Shown here in pieces: positions 27,174-36,844 of a stretch of DNA of 64,000 bases. The first letter of the stretch is position 1, and each line of letters opens with the position of its first letter. A program made the position numbers and the translations under genes. The notes beneath the pieces were generated by a model. That model ran no database searches. It was not told the DNA's origin and saw only the letters and a list, made by a program, of their open reading frames with translations. The DNA lies in assembly GCF_003614435.1 (NCBI RefSeq), contig NZ_CP025546.1:4030001-4094000 (forward strand), given 5' to 3'. Source of the DNA: Mycobacterium paragordonae. Lineage in GTDB: Bacteria > Actinomycetota > Actinomycetes > Mycobacteriales > Mycobacteriaceae.

Positions 27174-27533
27174 CTACGACGTCGGTGCCGGGGCCCCGCA
27201 CCGAGCCCGGAAGTCCGTCACCGGCTGGCGAATGCCCTGCAGGTCGGCGTGCACATCCGGATTCGCGTCCATGTACTGCTGCAGCCGGTCGCGCATCTCT
27301 TCGCGGCTCAGACCCTTCAGACCCGTGAAGAAGTCGTTGACGTCCGGGTGGGCGAAGAGATAGGCGGAGGTCGCCGCTGCCACGCCGGAGGAGATTCCGG
27401 CCAGGTCCGCCGCGGTACAGTTCGGCGGCGCCGGCTCCGGGTCCGCCCCGGCAGACCCTGCGGCGCCGAAAAGCATTGCGCCACTTAGCGCGCCGGCAGC
27501 TATTGCGCCGGCGATCACGCGGGTGTTCAACAT
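27174..27533 (-). CDS. Secreted haemophore-related (MHB-type) protein
   Basis: 119 residues from ATG 27533, chosen because AAGGAG lies 6 bases upstream; a longer in-frame reading has no support. Signal peptide (NTRVIAGAIAAGALSGAMLFGAAGSAGA) and mature N-terminus DPEPAPPNCTAADL. The helical domain SAYLFAHPDVNDFFTGLKGL...YMDANPDVHADLQGIRQP with two cysteines (CTAADL and RARCG) fits the mycobacterial haemophore family (Rv0203 relatives). Haem binding is inferred from family resemblance. Convergent with panB across the 56-bp repeats. Confidence 0.82.
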   Translation of the reverse strand: MLNTRVIAGAIAAGALSGAMLFGAAGSAGADPEPAPPNCTAADLAGISSGVAAATSAYLFAHPDVNDFFTGLKGLSREEMRDRLQQYMDANPDVHADLQGIRQPVTDFRARCGAPAPTS

Positions 27534-27730
27534 GGACGACTCCTTCACACTCCCGACCGGTGCCCCGAGAACCGGTACCACATCGCACACGATAGGTGGT
27601 GCGGCCGGCCCGTTCGATACGAACATGCCGTGGGCGGCCCGGTAACCCTGGTGTGGCACGCTATGGGGGCTATCGTTCGGCGCCGACAAACCACCATGCT
27701 CGGCAGCGACGCGCTTCCACGGAGAAGAAA

Positions 27731-29266
27731 ATGCCTGCTAAAGCGCCAAAGACGGCGCGACATCTGGAAGTCGAGCGCAAGTTCGACGTGGTCGAGTCGA
27801 CAGTGTCACCCTCGTTCGAGGGCATCGCGGCAGTGGCCCGCGTCGACAAGTCCCCCGTCCAGGAGTTGGACGCGGTGTACTTCGACACCACGGCGCAGGA
27901 CCTGGCGCGGAACCGGATCACCCTGCGGCGCCGAACCGGCGGACACGACGCCGGCTGGCACCTGAAGCTACCCGCCGGAGCGGACGCCCGCACCGAGGTT
28001 CACGCGCCGATCGACGCGTCCGACGACCCCGACACGGTGCCGGCCGGGTTGCTGGATGTGGTGCTCGCGATCGTCCGCGACCGTCCCGTGCAGCCCGTCG
28101 CACGCATCACCACCCGACGCGAGAGCCAGATCCTCTATGACGCCGGCGGCAATGCACTGGCGGAGTTCTCCAACGACCATGTCACCGCTTGGTCGGCCGC
28201 CAACGGCTCCGACGCCGGCCCCGCCGAGCAACGCTGGCGCGAATGGGAAGTCGAGGTCCTCGACACCGACTCCGACAAGAAGCGCTCGGCCGGGCACGAA
28301 CTGCTGAATCGGCTGAGCAACCGATTAATGGACGCCGGCGCGTCCCCCGCCGCACACGGCTCGAAGCTGAGCCGGGTGCTGGACTCTGATGGTCCGGCCA
28401 AGGCCAGCGCCGCTCCCCCGGCGGATCCGGTCCACCGCGCGGTGGCTCAGCAGGTCGAGCAGCTACTGGTCTGGGACCGCGCCGTGCGCGCCGACGCGCA
28501 CGACTCCGTGCACCAGATGCGGGTCACCATCCGCAAGATCCGCAGCCTGCTCAAGGACTCCCAGGACTCCTTCGGATTAGCCGACGGCGCATGGGTTCTC
28601 GACGAACTGCGCGAGCTGGCCGGGATCCTGGGAGTGGCGCGCGACGCCGAGGTGCTCGCCGAGCGTTACGAGCGTCAGCTGAGTTCGCTGACACCCGACC
28701 TGGTGCGCGGGCCGGTGACCGAACGGCTCGTCAACGGGGCCCAGCGCCGTTACCAACTCGGCCTGCGGCGCTCGCTGGCTGCCATGAGGTCCAAGCGGTA
28801 TTTCCGCCTGTTGGACGCACTCGATGCGATGGTGGCGGAACCGCCCGTCGCCGCTCTCGGTCAGGAGCCGCGCCCGGTCACCATCGATGCGGCCTACCGG
28901 CGCGTCCGCAAGGCCACGAAAGCCTTCAAGGCCGCCGAAGCCGCGCAGACCGATGACGCCGACGAGACATTGCACGTGATCCGCAAGCGCGCCAAGCGGC
29001 TGCGCTACACCGCGTCGGCCACCGGTGCGAGTCAGGTCGCGCAGCAGGCCAAAGCTATTCAGACGCTGCTTGGCGATCACCAGGACAGCGTGGTCAGCCG
29101 CGAACACCTGTTGGCGCAGGCCCACGCGGCGCACGTAGCGGGGGAAGACACCTTCACCTACGGCCTGCTCTACGAGCGGGAGAACGAGATCGCCCAAACC
29201 AGCCGAGAACAACTGGATTCGGCGCTGCGCAAGCTCGACAAGGCGGTGCACAAAAAGCGGCATTGA
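27731..29266 (+). CDS. CYTH and CHAD domain protein (Rv2226-like)
   Basis: 511 residues from ATG 27731, with GGAGAAG just upstream. The N-terminal CYTH domain (about 1-200) has the signature EVERKF (ExExK-type) and later basic/acidic tunnel residues (ITLRRRTGGHDAGWHLKLP, TRRESQILYD). The C-terminal CHAD domain (about 230-500) has helical histidine-containing motifs HQMRVTIRKIRSLLK and LHVIRKRAKRLRY. CYTH proteins hydrolyse triphosphate compounds, and CHAD domains bind polyphosphate. The enzyme substrate here is unknown. Confidence 0.93.
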   Translation: MPAKAPKTARHLEVERKFDVVESTVSPSFEGIAAVARVDKSPVQELDAVYFDTTAQDLARNRITLRRRTGGHDAGWHLKLPAGADARTEVHAPIDASDDPDTVPAGLLDVVLAIVRDRPVQPVARITTRRESQILYDAGGNALAEFSNDHVTAWSAANGSDAGPAEQRWREWEVEVLDTDSDKKRSAGHELLNRLSNRLMDAGASPAAHGSKLSRVLDSDGPAKASAAPPADPVHRAVAQQVEQLLVWDRAVRADAHDSVHQMRVTIRKIRSLLKDSQDSFGLADGAWVLDELRELAGILGVARDAEVLAERYERQLSSLTPDLVRGPVTERLVNGAQRRYQLGLRRSLAAMRSKRYFRLLDALDAMVAEPPVAALGQEPRPVTIDAAYRRVRKATKAFKAAEAAQTDDADETLHVIRKRAKRLRYTASATGASQVAQQAKAIQTLLGDHQDSVVSREHLLAQAHAAHVAGEDTFTYGLLYERENEIAQTSREQLDSALRKLDKAVHKKRH

Positions 29267-29309
29267 GAGCAAGCCGGCATTGAAAGCCAGCGGCTTTGAG
29301 AGCAGAAGG

Positions 29310-29741
<432 letters not shown>

Positions 29742-29840
29742 CGACGAACACGGTACCCGCTGAACAGGGCACAAGCCAGGTCCGGTCTCCTATCGTGGAC
29801 AGCGCGGTTCGACGACGCAGTCAACGACAGGAGGCGCCGA

Positions 29841-30551
29841 ATGACCCGGTGGGACACCCGCGTCGACTCCGGGGACTGGGACTCCATCGCGGCCGAACTC
29901 GACGAGTACGGCGGTGCCTTGTTGCCGCGACTGGTGACAGCTGGCGAGGCGGCCCGGCTGCGCGATCTCTACGTCGACGACAGCCTGTTCCGCAAGACGA
30001 TCGACATGGCCCCGAGACGGTACGGCTCCGGGCAGTACCGGTACTTCAGCGCTCCGTATACCGAGCCGATCGAAGCCCTCAAACAGGCGCTCTACCCCCG
30101 GCTCCTGCCGATCGCACGCGACTGGTGGACCAGGCTGGGCCGGGCCACGCCGTGGCCGGACAGCCTCGACGAGTGGCTGACGACCTGCCACCGCGCCGGC
30201 CAGACGCGCTCCACGGCGCTGATGTTGCGCTACGGTGCCGACGACTGGAATGCGCTGCATCAAGATCTGTACGGAGACTTGGTTTTTCCCCTCCAGGTGG
30301 TGATCAACCTCAGTGCTCCCGGTGTCGACTACACCGGCGGCGAGTTCCTCCTCGTCGAACAGCGATTCCGGGCGCAATCCCGCGGCGTCGCAACGCAATT
30401 GCCGCAGGGTCACGGCTACGTCTTCACTACCCGCGACCGGCCGGTGCGCTCCAGTCGCGGCTGGTCGGTTGCGCCCGTGCGCCACGGCATTTCGACCGTG
30501 CGTTCCGGTGAACGGTATGCGCTGGGCTTGATCTTTCACGACGCCGCCTAG
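29841..30551 (+). CDS. 2-oxoglutarate/Fe(II) oxygenase-like protein
   Basis: 236 residues, ATG 29841 with AGGAGG about 6 bases upstream. The core fits the prolyl-hydroxylase-like double-stranded helix: iron-binding HxD in LHQDLYGD, distal His in RHGISTVRSGERYALGL with the Arg that would bind 2-oxoglutarate. Flanking motifs YTGGEFLLVEQRFR and GYVFTTRDRPVR match the PF09859 type, annotated elsewhere as linked to DNA alkylation repair without firm proof. Position corresponds to Rv2227. Convergent with the MarR gene, 1 bp between stops. Confidence 0.85.
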   Translation: MTRWDTRVDSGDWDSIAAELDEYGGALLPRLVTAGEAARLRDLYVDDSLFRKTIDMAPRRYGSGQYRYFSAPYTEPIEALKQALYPRLLPIARDWWTRLGRATPWPDSLDEWLTTCHRAGQTRSTALMLRYGADDWNALHQDLYGDLVFPLQVVINLSAPGVDYTGGEFLLVEQRFRAQSRGVATQLPQGHGYVFTTRDRPVRSSRGWSVAPVRHGISTVRSGERYALGLIFHDAA

Positions 30552-30552
30552 C

Positions 30553-30981
30553 TCACTCGAGCTGTCGAACCGCAGCGGTCAGGCGCTGCAACACCTTTCG
30601 GGCCGCAGCGATGTCGGCATCCTCGATGTCCACGGTGATGGCGCGCTGCGCGGCAGACGCCCGGTCGGTGATGGCGGTCAGTGCCCGTCGGCCCGCGTCG
30701 GTCAGCGTCAGCAGCGGGGAGGCGCGGTGGTCGGGATTGGGCCGCCACTGGGCCAGGCCGTCGTCAACCAGGTTGTTCGCGATGCGCTGCACGCCTTGCC
30801 GGGAAACGCCGAGCCGGCGGGCGGCGCGGGGCACCGACGCCGGCTCACCGGAGATCACGCTGAGTAGCTGCCAGCGGGCCTGGGTCTGCCCTTCGGCCTT
30901 GGCGACGGCCTCTCCGGACTTGCGCAGCGCACCCGCCGCTTCGTAAATGTCGGCAACCAGCAGGGCCATCTCTTCGGCCAT
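30553..30981 (-). CDS. MarR-family transcriptional regulator
   Basis: 142 residues. A winged helix-turn-helix at about 45-105: TQARWQLLSVI, SVPRAARRLGVSRQGVQRIANNLVDDGL, then the wing NPDHRASPLLTLTDAGRRAL. MarR proteins typically repress their own and a divergent gene and are released by a ligand. The divergent neighbour encodes a DUF1398 protein, and two copies of a TTGT-type palindrome lie between them. Confidence 0.93.
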   Translation of the reverse strand: MAEEMALLVADIYEAAGALRKSGEAVAKAEGQTQARWQLLSVISGEPASVPRAARRLGVSRQGVQRIANNLVDDGLAQWRPNPDHRASPLLTLTDAGRRALTAITDRASAAQRAITVDIEDADIAAARKVLQRLTAAVRQLE

Positions 30982-30992
30982 CGGGCTCCTTT

Positions 30993-31027
30993 GACAATAT
31001 GTTGTCAGTTTAGCAATATGATGTCTA
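30993..31027. promoter_or_regulatory. Tandem MarR-type operators
   Basis: A 14-bp palindrome GACAA-TATG-TTGTC occupies 30993-31006. A second, less perfect copy sharing CAATATG at 31014-31020 follows, 19 bp (about two helical turns) downstream of the CAATATG at 30995-31001. Both lie between the divergent MarR (start 30981) and DUF1398 (start 31048) genes, as expected for an autoregulated divergent pair. Confidence 0.7.
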
Positions 31028-31047
31028 ACCTAGATTGGAGCAGAAAC

Positions 31048-31470
31048 GTGAGCAGCGCAATCGCTAATCTTCGGACCGCGCACGAACGAGCGGCGGCACT
31101 ACGGCCGCGGTCGCACGGCTTTCCCCACCTCGCGGAGGTGCTGCGCCAAGCGGGGGTGAACAGCTACCACCACTCGATTCCGTCCGGCACCACCCTCTAT
31201 CTCACCGACGCAGGTCCGGTTGTGATGCAAGGAGATCCGGTCGTCGCGGGCATGGCCGACGTGGCGTCGTGGAACCGGGAGGCGCTGGTCACCGCGATCC
31301 GCACCGACCAGGCGGGCAACAGCAGCTATCCGCAGTTCGCCCAATCATGTTGGGAGGCCGGGGTCGTGCATTACGACGTCGACCTACTGGGCCGCACCTG
31401 CACCTACGCGGGCGCAGCCGGCGAGCAGTACGTCGAGTCCTACCCCCGCGTCGAGGTCACTCAGAGATAA
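31048..31470 (+). CDS. DUF1398-family protein
   Basis: 140 residues from GTG 31048, chosen because TTGGAG lies 8 bases upstream and the N-terminus SSAIANLRTAHERA matches DUF1398 proteins; upstream in-frame ATGs would translate through the operators. Visible motifs: GFPHLAEVLRQAGV, YHHSIPSGTTLYLT, SSYPQFAQSCWEAGVVHYDVDLLGRTCTYAGA. The family has no established function. Probably controlled by the divergent MarR protein. Convergent with the RNase H gene (10-bp overlap). Confidence 0.85.
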   Translation: MSSAIANLRTAHERAAALRPRSHGFPHLAEVLRQAGVNSYHHSIPSGTTLYLTDAGPVVMQGDPVVAGMADVASWNREALVTAIRTDQAGNSSYPQFAQSCWEAGVVHYDVDLLGRTCTYAGAAGEQYVESYPRVEVTQR

Positions 31471-32591
31471 CCCGTCTGGTTGACCAGCCGCACCGACGAG
31501 GCGCCGTCGGGATAGAACTCGGCGATACTCAGCGACGCCAGGTCCAGGTGCAGCCGGTACAGAACTCCGGACCCGGCGTCCAGCGCCATCCGCAGCATCG
31601 ACTTGATGGGCGTCACATGGGACACCACCAGTACGTTGTCGCCGGGGTAGTTGGCGATGATCCGGTCGCGGCCGCGCCGGACCCGCCGCAGCACATCGTC
31701 AAAGCTTTCGCCGCCCGGCGGCAGGGCTCCGGTGTCGTACAACCAGCGACGGTGCAGTTCCGGGTCCCTGCTGGCGGCCTCGGTGAAGGTGAGGCCTTCC
31801 CAGGCCCCGAAATCGGTCTCAATCAGGTCCTCGTCGACGGTGACGTCCAGGCCCAGCGCTCTGGCCGCCGTCGTCGCCGTGTCGTAGGCCCGCTGCAACG
31901 GCGATGAGATCACAGCCGCGATCCCGCGCCGCTGGGTAAGGTAGCGCGCTGCCAAACCAGCTTGGCGCCAACCGATTTCGTTCAAGGGCGGGTTGCCCCG
32001 CCCAGAGTAGCGCCGCTGCGCGGAAAACTCCGTCTGCCCGTGCCGCAACAACAGCAACCGGGTAGGGGTGCCGCGGGCGCCGGTCCAACCCGGGCCCTTG
32101 TTCGGGTCGGACGGCACTTCCTCTGCCGCGGCCTTGCGCGCGGACTCGGTGACCGGTACGGCGACCTTGTCCGGACGGCGATCGGTCTGTTCCGCCGCAT
32201 CCATCGCCTCGTTGGCCAGCCGGTCGGCGTAGGCGTTCTGCTCGCGCGGGATCCAGGAGAAGCTGATCCGCCGGAACTGCGCCGCGAGTGACCGGGCCTG
32301 GCCGTGCAACTCCACCAGGTCGGGGTGCTTGACCCGCCACCGGCCCGACATCTGCTCGACCACCAGCTTGGAATCCATCAGCACCTGGACCTCGCCGGCA
32401 CCCAGATTCAGGGCGTCATCCAGGGCGGCGATCAGACCGCGATACTCGGCGACGTTGTTGGTGGCGCGTCCGATGGCCTGCTTGGTCTCGGCCAGCACGG
32501 TCCGGCGGTCAGCGCTCCAGACCACCGCCCCATACCCGGCAGGCCCCGGGTTGCCCCGCGACCCACCGTCGGCCTCGATGACCACTTTCAT
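31461..32591 (-). CDS. RNase HI - CobC-type phosphatase fusion (Rv2228c-like)
   Basis: 376 residues. The N-terminal RNase HI domain (1 to about 140) has the catalytic set: Asp in IEADGGSRGNPGPAGYG, Glu in NNVAEYRGLI, Asp in VLMDSKLV and NAYADRLANEA. The C-terminal histidine phosphatase (about 170-376) has LLLRHGQTEFS, the second arginine in SSPLQRAYDT and VVSHVTPI. M. tuberculosis Rv2228c is a known RNase H/CobC bifunctional protein, with RNA-hybrid cleavage plus alpha-ribazole-phosphatase-like activity (cobalamin synthesis). It starts with an ATGA overlap on the zinc-ribbon gene, so translation is coupled. Confidence 0.96.
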   Translation of the reverse strand: MKVVIEADGGSRGNPGPAGYGAVVWSADRRTVLAETKQAIGRATNNVAEYRGLIAALDDALNLGAGEVQVLMDSKLVVEQMSGRWRVKHPDLVELHGQARSLAAQFRRISFSWIPREQNAYADRLANEAMDAAEQTDRRPDKVAVPVTESARKAAAEEVPSDPNKGPGWTGARGTPTRLLLLRHGQTEFSAQRRYSGRGNPPLNEIGWRQAGLAARYLTQRRGIAAVISSPLQRAYDTATTAARALGLDVTVDEDLIETDFGAWEGLTFTEAASRDPELHRRWLYDTGALPPGGESFDDVLRRVRRGRDRIIANYPGDNVLVVSHVTPIKSMLRMALDAGSGVLYRLHLDLASLSIAEFYPDGASSVRLVNQTGYL

Positions 32592-33325
32592 TGATCAAAA
32601 CCCTTGACGCGCAACAGAATCGCGCCGCACTCCGGGCACCGCAGCACCTCGTCTTCGGCCGCGGCGGTGATGCGGGCCAGCTCGCTGCGACCGATCTCGA
32701 TCCGGCACGCACCGCACCGGTGACCCTGCAGCGGCCCAGCTCCCGGCCCTCCCGCGGCCCGCAGCCGTTCGTAGAGCGCCGACAGGTCGGGAGCCAGACC
32801 GGCGGCCAAGGCGTCCCGCCGCGACCCGTGTTCCGCGCGAACCGTCTCCAGCTCGACAAGTGCGGCGTCGAGAGCCTGCTGGGCGGTGGTCAACTCGTCC
32901 TGCAATGCATCGGTGGTCTCCGACTCGGCGTCCTGTTGCTCCTGCAGCTCCTCGCGGCGCTCCATCAGCTCCAACAGGGAATCCTCCAGGCTGGCCTGGC
33001 GGCGTTGCAGGGTTTCCAGCTCATGCTGCAGATCGGCCTGATGTTTGGCGTCGGTGGCCCCCGAGCTCAGCAGCGAGCGGTCCCGGTCCTCCCGCTTGCG
33101 CACCGCGTCGATCTCGGACTCGAAGCGTGCTATCTGAGCGTCCAAGTCCTCCAACGCAATTCGCACGGCACCCAACCGGTCACTGGCGGCGGTGTGCTCG
33201 CCGCGCACCTGATCGTATGCGGCGCGCTCGGCCAGATGACTGCTCCGGTGCGCGAGCCGGGACAGCTCAGCATCCAGCTTCGCCAGTTCCAGTAGCGAAC
33301 GCTGCTGTGCTACATCGGCCTTCAT
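32588..33325 (-). CDS. Coiled-coil zinc-ribbon protein (Rv2229c/CdsZ-like)
   Basis: 245 residues from ATG 33325 (GGAG 7 bases upstream). Long heptad-rich coiled coil (about 5-175) followed by a C4 zinc ribbon: CGACRIEIG ... LRCPECGAIL. Proteins of this build are conserved across actinobacteria and other phyla; proposed roles include nucleic-acid contact, none firmly known to me. It overlaps Rv2228c-like downstream by ATGA and lies 22 bp after the Nif3-like gene. Confidence 0.92.
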   Translation of the reverse strand: MKADVAQQRSLLELAKLDAELSRLAHRSSHLAERAAYDQVRGEHTAASDRLGAVRIALEDLDAQIARFESEIDAVRKREDRDRSLLSSGATDAKHQADLQHELETLQRRQASLEDSLLELMERREELQEQQDAESETTDALQDELTTAQQALDAALVELETVRAEHGSRRDALAAGLAPDLSALYERLRAAGGPGAGPLQGHRCGACRIEIGRSELARITAAAEDEVLRCPECGAILLRVKGFDQ

Positions 33326-33347
33326 CACGGATCTCCAGGTCTCTTTC

Positions 33348-34469
33348 TCAGCACTCAGTTCCGAGGTTCCACGGGTCGGTGCGGACGGTGGATACCCGCA
33401 CGGGCAGCGATCCGAATCTGGACCGCAACAGATCGGCCGCCTGGGCACACCACGGGAATTCGCTGGCCCAGTGCGCGACGTCGATCAGAGCCACCGGTGA
33501 GACCCGGCGATGCTCATCGGCGGGATGGTGGCGCAGGTCGGACGTGACGTAAGCCTGCACGTCGGCCGCGGCTACCGCACCCAAGAACGAGTCCCCCGCG
33601 CCTCCGCACACCGCTACCCGCGATACCGGCAGGTCCGGGTCGCCTGCGGCGCGCACTCCCCAGGACGTCTGCGGCAAGGCGGCGGCGACCCGCGCGACGA
33701 AATCACGCAACGGCTCGGGGCGTGGCAGCGTGCCGATGCGGCCCAGGCCGGTTCCGGCCGGCGGCGGCTCGAGCGCGAGGATGTCGAACGCCGGCTCTTC
33801 GTAGGGATGCGCGGCACGCATCGCCGCCAGCACGGCGGCCCGTGCCTTGGCGGGCGCAATGACCTCGACCCGGTCCTCGGGAACGTGCTCGACGGCACCG
33901 ACACTGCCTATCGCGGGCGCCGCACCTTCGTGCGGTAGGAACTGGCCGGTGCCGGTGACGCTCCAGCTGCAGTGGGAGTAGTCGCCGATGTGTCCGGCGC
34001 CGACGGCAAAGACCGCTTCGCGCACCGCTTCTGCGTTCTCCACCGGGACGTAGATGACCCATTTGTCCAGATTGGAAACGCCCGGTGAGCGGTCCAGCAC
34101 CGCCTCGACGGTCAGGCCCAGCGCGTCCGCCAGCGCGTCGGACACACCCGGCGCGGCCGAGTCGGCGTTGGTGTGGGCGGTGAACAGCGAACGGCCGGTG
34201 CGGATCAACCGATGGATCAGCGCACCCTTGGGCGTGCTTGTCGCGACGGAGTCGACCCCACGCAGCAGCAACGGGTGATGGGCCAACAGCAGACCGTTGT
34301 CGGGCACTTCGTCCGCCACTTCAGCCGTCGCATCGATCGCGATGGTGACCGACTCGACCTTCTCCGCGGGGTCACCGCACACCAGGCCCACCGAGTCCCA
34401 TGACTCGGCCAGCCGCGGCGGGTACGCCTCGTCGAGCACCTCGATGACATTGGCCAGTCGCACGCTCAT
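33348..34469 (-). CDS. Nif3-like dinuclear metal protein (Rv2230c-like)
   Basis: 373 residues from ATG 34469. Nif3/DUF34 motifs: [13 protein letters not shown], the metal ligands [14 protein letters not shown] and [10 protein letters not shown], and near the C-terminus [15 protein letters not shown] and [10 protein letters not shown] central PII-like insert ([27 protein letters not shown]) is typical of long bacterial members. Once annotated as GTP cyclohydrolase type 2; the physiological role is unsettled. Its ATG overlaps the stop of cobC (ATGA). Confidence 0.94.
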   Translation of the reverse strand: MSVRLANVIEVLDEAYPPRLAESWDSVGLVCGDPAEKVESVTIAIDATAEVADEVPDNGLLLAHHPLLLRGVDSVATSTPKGALIHRLIRTGRSLFTAHTNADSAAPGVSDALADALGLTVEAVLDRSPGVSNLDKWVIYVPVENAEAVREAVFAVGAGHIGDYSHCSWSVTGTGQFLPHEGAAPAIGSVGAVEHVPEDRVEVIAPAKARAAVLAAMRAAHPYEEPAFDILALEPPPAGTGLGRIGTLPRPEPLRDFVARVAAALPQTSWGVRAAGDPDLPVSRVAVCGGAGDSFLGAVAAADVQAYVTSDLRHHPADEHRRVSPVALIDVAHWASEFPWCAQAADLLRSRFGSLPVRVSTVRTDPWNLGTEC

Positions 34470-35536
34470 TGGCGGCTCCCGCTGTGTGCCCCGGCAAGGG
34501 CTATCGACTCGACCAACTCCGGCCACTCGGGCCGCACCGCCGCACGCAGGTAATGCTCGTCCAGGCCGACGAAGGTGTCGCAGCGTCGAACCGCGATTGC
34601 CTTGTCGCGCAACCGCTTTCTGATTCGATCAGCATCGGGGCTGGCGAACAGCACGAAAGGGGCCCGGCCGTCGACCACGTCGAGGCCCACCGATTCCAGG
34701 CCCTCGACCATGGCCGCGCGCATCGCCACTGAGCGGACGGCGTCCGCGGCAGCCTCGGCGACCGCATGCTCGGAGCAACACTCGGCGATGGCGGCCAGTT
34801 GCAGCGTGCCCACCGGCCAGTGCGCCCGCTGTGCGGTCAACCGGGCCAGCAAACGGGGCGACCCGAGTGCGTAACCGACCCGCAACCCGGCCAGGCCCCA
34901 GGTCTTGGTCAGGCTGCGCAGCACCAGCACGTCCGGCAGCGCGTCACCGGCCAGCGACTGCGGCTCGCCGGGGATCGAGTCGGCGAAGGCCTCGTCGACC
35001 ACCACGATCCGTCCCGGCCGGCGCAGCGCCAGCACCTGCTCACGGGTGTGCAGGACCGCCGTCGGGTTGGTCGGGTTCCCGATCACCACCAGGTCGGCGT
35101 CGTCGGGCACCATCGTGGCGAGCGAGGCCGCGGCGAGGGTGAACGGAGGTTGCAGGACCACATGGTGCACCGGAATCCCGGCCGCGCTCAGCGCCGCCTC
35201 GGGTTCGGTGAAGGACGGTGCGATGATCGCCGCGCGGCGCGGGCGCAGGTTGCTCAGCAACGCGAAACCTTCGGCCGCGCCGGCCAGCGGCAGGACCTCG
35301 TCGCGGGCCCGGCCGTGGCGCGCGGCCACCGCTTCCTGCGCGGTGAGCACGTCGGCTGCGCTGGGGTAGCGGGCCAGGTCCGGCAGCCGCGCGCTCAACT
35401 CCTGGATCAGCCATGACGGCGGTTGGGCACGACGGACGTTGACGGCGAAATCCAGCATGCCGGGCATGGCGTCCTGATCGCCGTGATAACGCGCGCGCGC
35501 AAGACGACTCGACGCGCTCGGATCAGGACCCGCCAT
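34466..35536 (-). CDS. cobC: CobC-like PLP aminotransferase/decarboxylase (Rv2231c-like)
   Basis: 356 residues from ATG 35536, which begins [10 protein letters not shown]; longer reading extends into ptkA's leader without support. Class I/II aminotransferase fold: [37 protein letters not shown] lysine in [17 protein letters not shown], and RPEWPELV near the end. The family (HisC/CobC) includes L-threonine-phosphate decarboxylase, which supplies the aminopropanol arm of cobalamin; M. tuberculosis Rv2231c is named cobC on that basis, though alternative amino-acid substrates have been proposed. Head of a coupled cluster with Nif3-like, zinc ribbon and RNase H/CobC genes. Confidence 0.9.
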   Translation of the reverse strand: MAGPDPSASSRLARARYHGDQDAMPGMLDFAVNVRRAQPPSWLIQELSARLPDLARYPSAADVLTAQEAVAARHGRARDEVLPLAGAAEGFALLSNLRPRRAAIIAPSFTEPEAALSAAGIPVHHVVLQPPFTLAAASLATMVPDDADLVVIGNPTNPTAVLHTREQVLALRRPGRIVVVDEAFADSIPGEPQSLAGDALPDVLVLRSLTKTWGLAGLRVGYALGSPRLLARLTAQRAHWPVGTLQLAAIAECCSEHAVAEAAADAVRSVAMRAAMVEGLESVGLDVVDGRAPFVLFASPDADRIRKRLRDKAIAVRRCDTFVGLDEHYLRAAVRPEWPELVESIALAGAHSGSRQ

Positions 35537-35679
35537 CACAGAAACACTAGTGCGCGCGGGGTATCGCCCAAGCGCCGAGTACCTCCTGGCATCAGCCGCT
35601 TGTGACAAACCGAAAACCCGGGGCACTTTGATTCCCACGTGGCCGCCTCGTGGGCAGTGGCTGCGCGCGATCAACGACA

Positions 35680-36357
35680 ATGGTGACCGTGACAAGCTCG
35701 ATTGCCGGCCCGAAGGCCGAACTGGTGATCTTCGATCTCGACGGCACCCTGACGGATTCGGCCGAGGGCATCGTGGCGAGCTTCCGGCATGCGCTCACCC
35801 ACGTCGGCGCCGAGATACCTGAAGGCGATCTGGCCGCCCGGATTGTCGGTCCGCCGATGGACGAGACGTTTCACGCCATGGAACTCGATGGTCGCGCCGA
35901 CGAGGCGTTCACGGCCTTCCGGGCCGAGTACGGCAGCCGGGGCTGGGCGATGAACAGCCTGTTCGACGGCATCGCGCCGCTGCTGGCCGACCTGCAGGCC
36001 GCTGGAGTGCGGTTGGCGGTGGCGACCTCCAAATTAGAGCCGACGGCCCGGCGCATCCTCGCCCATTTCGAGCTCGACCAGCACTTCGAGGTCATTGCCG
36101 GCGCCACCGTCGACGGCACCCGCAAGTCCAAGACCGACGTCCTGGCGCACGCTCTGGGGCAGTTGCAGCCTCTGCCCGAGCGTGTCCTGATGGTCGGCGA
36201 CCGCAGTCATGATGTCCACGGGGCCGCCGCGCACGGCATCGACACGGTGGTGGTCGGCTGGGGCTACGGGCGAGGCGACTTCACCGAACCGATCACATTC
36301 ACCGGCGTGACCCACGTCGAGACGATCGACGAACTGCGGAGGGCGTTAGGTGTCTGA
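35680..36357 (+). CDS. ptkA: HAD-family protein tyrosine kinase PtkA-like
   Basis: 225 residues from ATG 35680 (GTG 35683 and GTG 35650 are alternatives; no ribosome site is clear). HAD motifs: FDLDGTLTDS (nucleophile Asp), VATSKLEPTA, and MVGDRSHDVHGAAAHG. The motif VVVGWGYGRGDF holds the tyrosine known as the phosphorylation site in M. tuberculosis PtkA. PtkA phosphorylates PtpA, encoded next with an 8-bp overlap. M. tuberculosis PtkA, as I recall it, carries an extra N-terminal disordered region of about 75 residues; here the in-frame DNA allows at most 10 more residues before that region would run into cobC's start. Confidence 0.9.
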   Translation: MVTVTSSIAGPKAELVIFDLDGTLTDSAEGIVASFRHALTHVGAEIPEGDLAARIVGPPMDETFHAMELDGRADEAFTAFRAEYGSRGWAMNSLFDGIAPLLADLQAAGVRLAVATSKLEPTARRILAHFELDQHFEVIAGATVDGTRKSKTDVLAHALGQLQPLPERVLMVGDRSHDVHGAAAHGIDTVVVGWGYGRGDFTEPITFTGVTHVETIDELRRALGV

Positions 36358-36844
36358 TCCACGGCTGCACGTGACGTTCGTGTGCTCCGGCAACATCTGC
36401 CGTTCGCCGATGGCCGAGAAGATGTTCGCCCACCAGATCTCCGAACGCGGTCTGGACGACCTCGTGCGCGTCACCAGCGCCGGCACCGGCAACTGGCACG
36501 CCGGGGAGGGCGCCGACACGCGGGCCAAGCGGGTGCTGCGCGACCACGGCTACCCCACCGCTCACCGCGCAGCTCAGGTAGATGAGGACCACCTTTCCGC
36601 TGATCTCGTCATCGCCCTGGGGCGCAATCATCAGCGACTGCTCCAACAACTCGGGGTCGAGGACGACCGGCTGCGGATGCTGCGCTCGTTCGACCCCCGC
36701 TCGGGCGCGCACACCCCCGACGTCGAAGACCCCTACTACGGAGACCACCGCGACTTCGAGACGGCGTTCGTCGTCATCGAGGCCGCGCTGCCGGGTCTGC
36801 ACGACTGGGTCGACGAGAGACTCGCGCAGAACGGGTACGGCTGA
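36350..36844 (+). CDS. ptpA: Low-molecular-weight protein tyrosine phosphatase
   Basis: 164 residues, GTG 36350 overlapping the ptkA end. The P-loop VCSGNICRS has catalytic Cys12 and Arg, and the general acid is in DVEDPYYGD, which also carries the paired tyrosines phosphorylated by PtkA in M. tuberculosis. Secreted PtpA blocks phagosome acidification in that species; no classical signal peptide is visible, consistent with known non-classical export. Followed with a 1-base overlap by the SURF1 gene. Confidence 0.96.
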   Translation: MSDPRLHVTFVCSGNICRSPMAEKMFAHQISERGLDDLVRVTSAGTGNWHAGEGADTRAKRVLRDHGYPTAHRAAQVDEDHLSADLVIALGRNHQRLLQQLGVEDDRLRMLRSFDPRSGAHTPDVEDPYYGDHRDFETAFVVIEAALPGLHDWVDERLAQNGYG

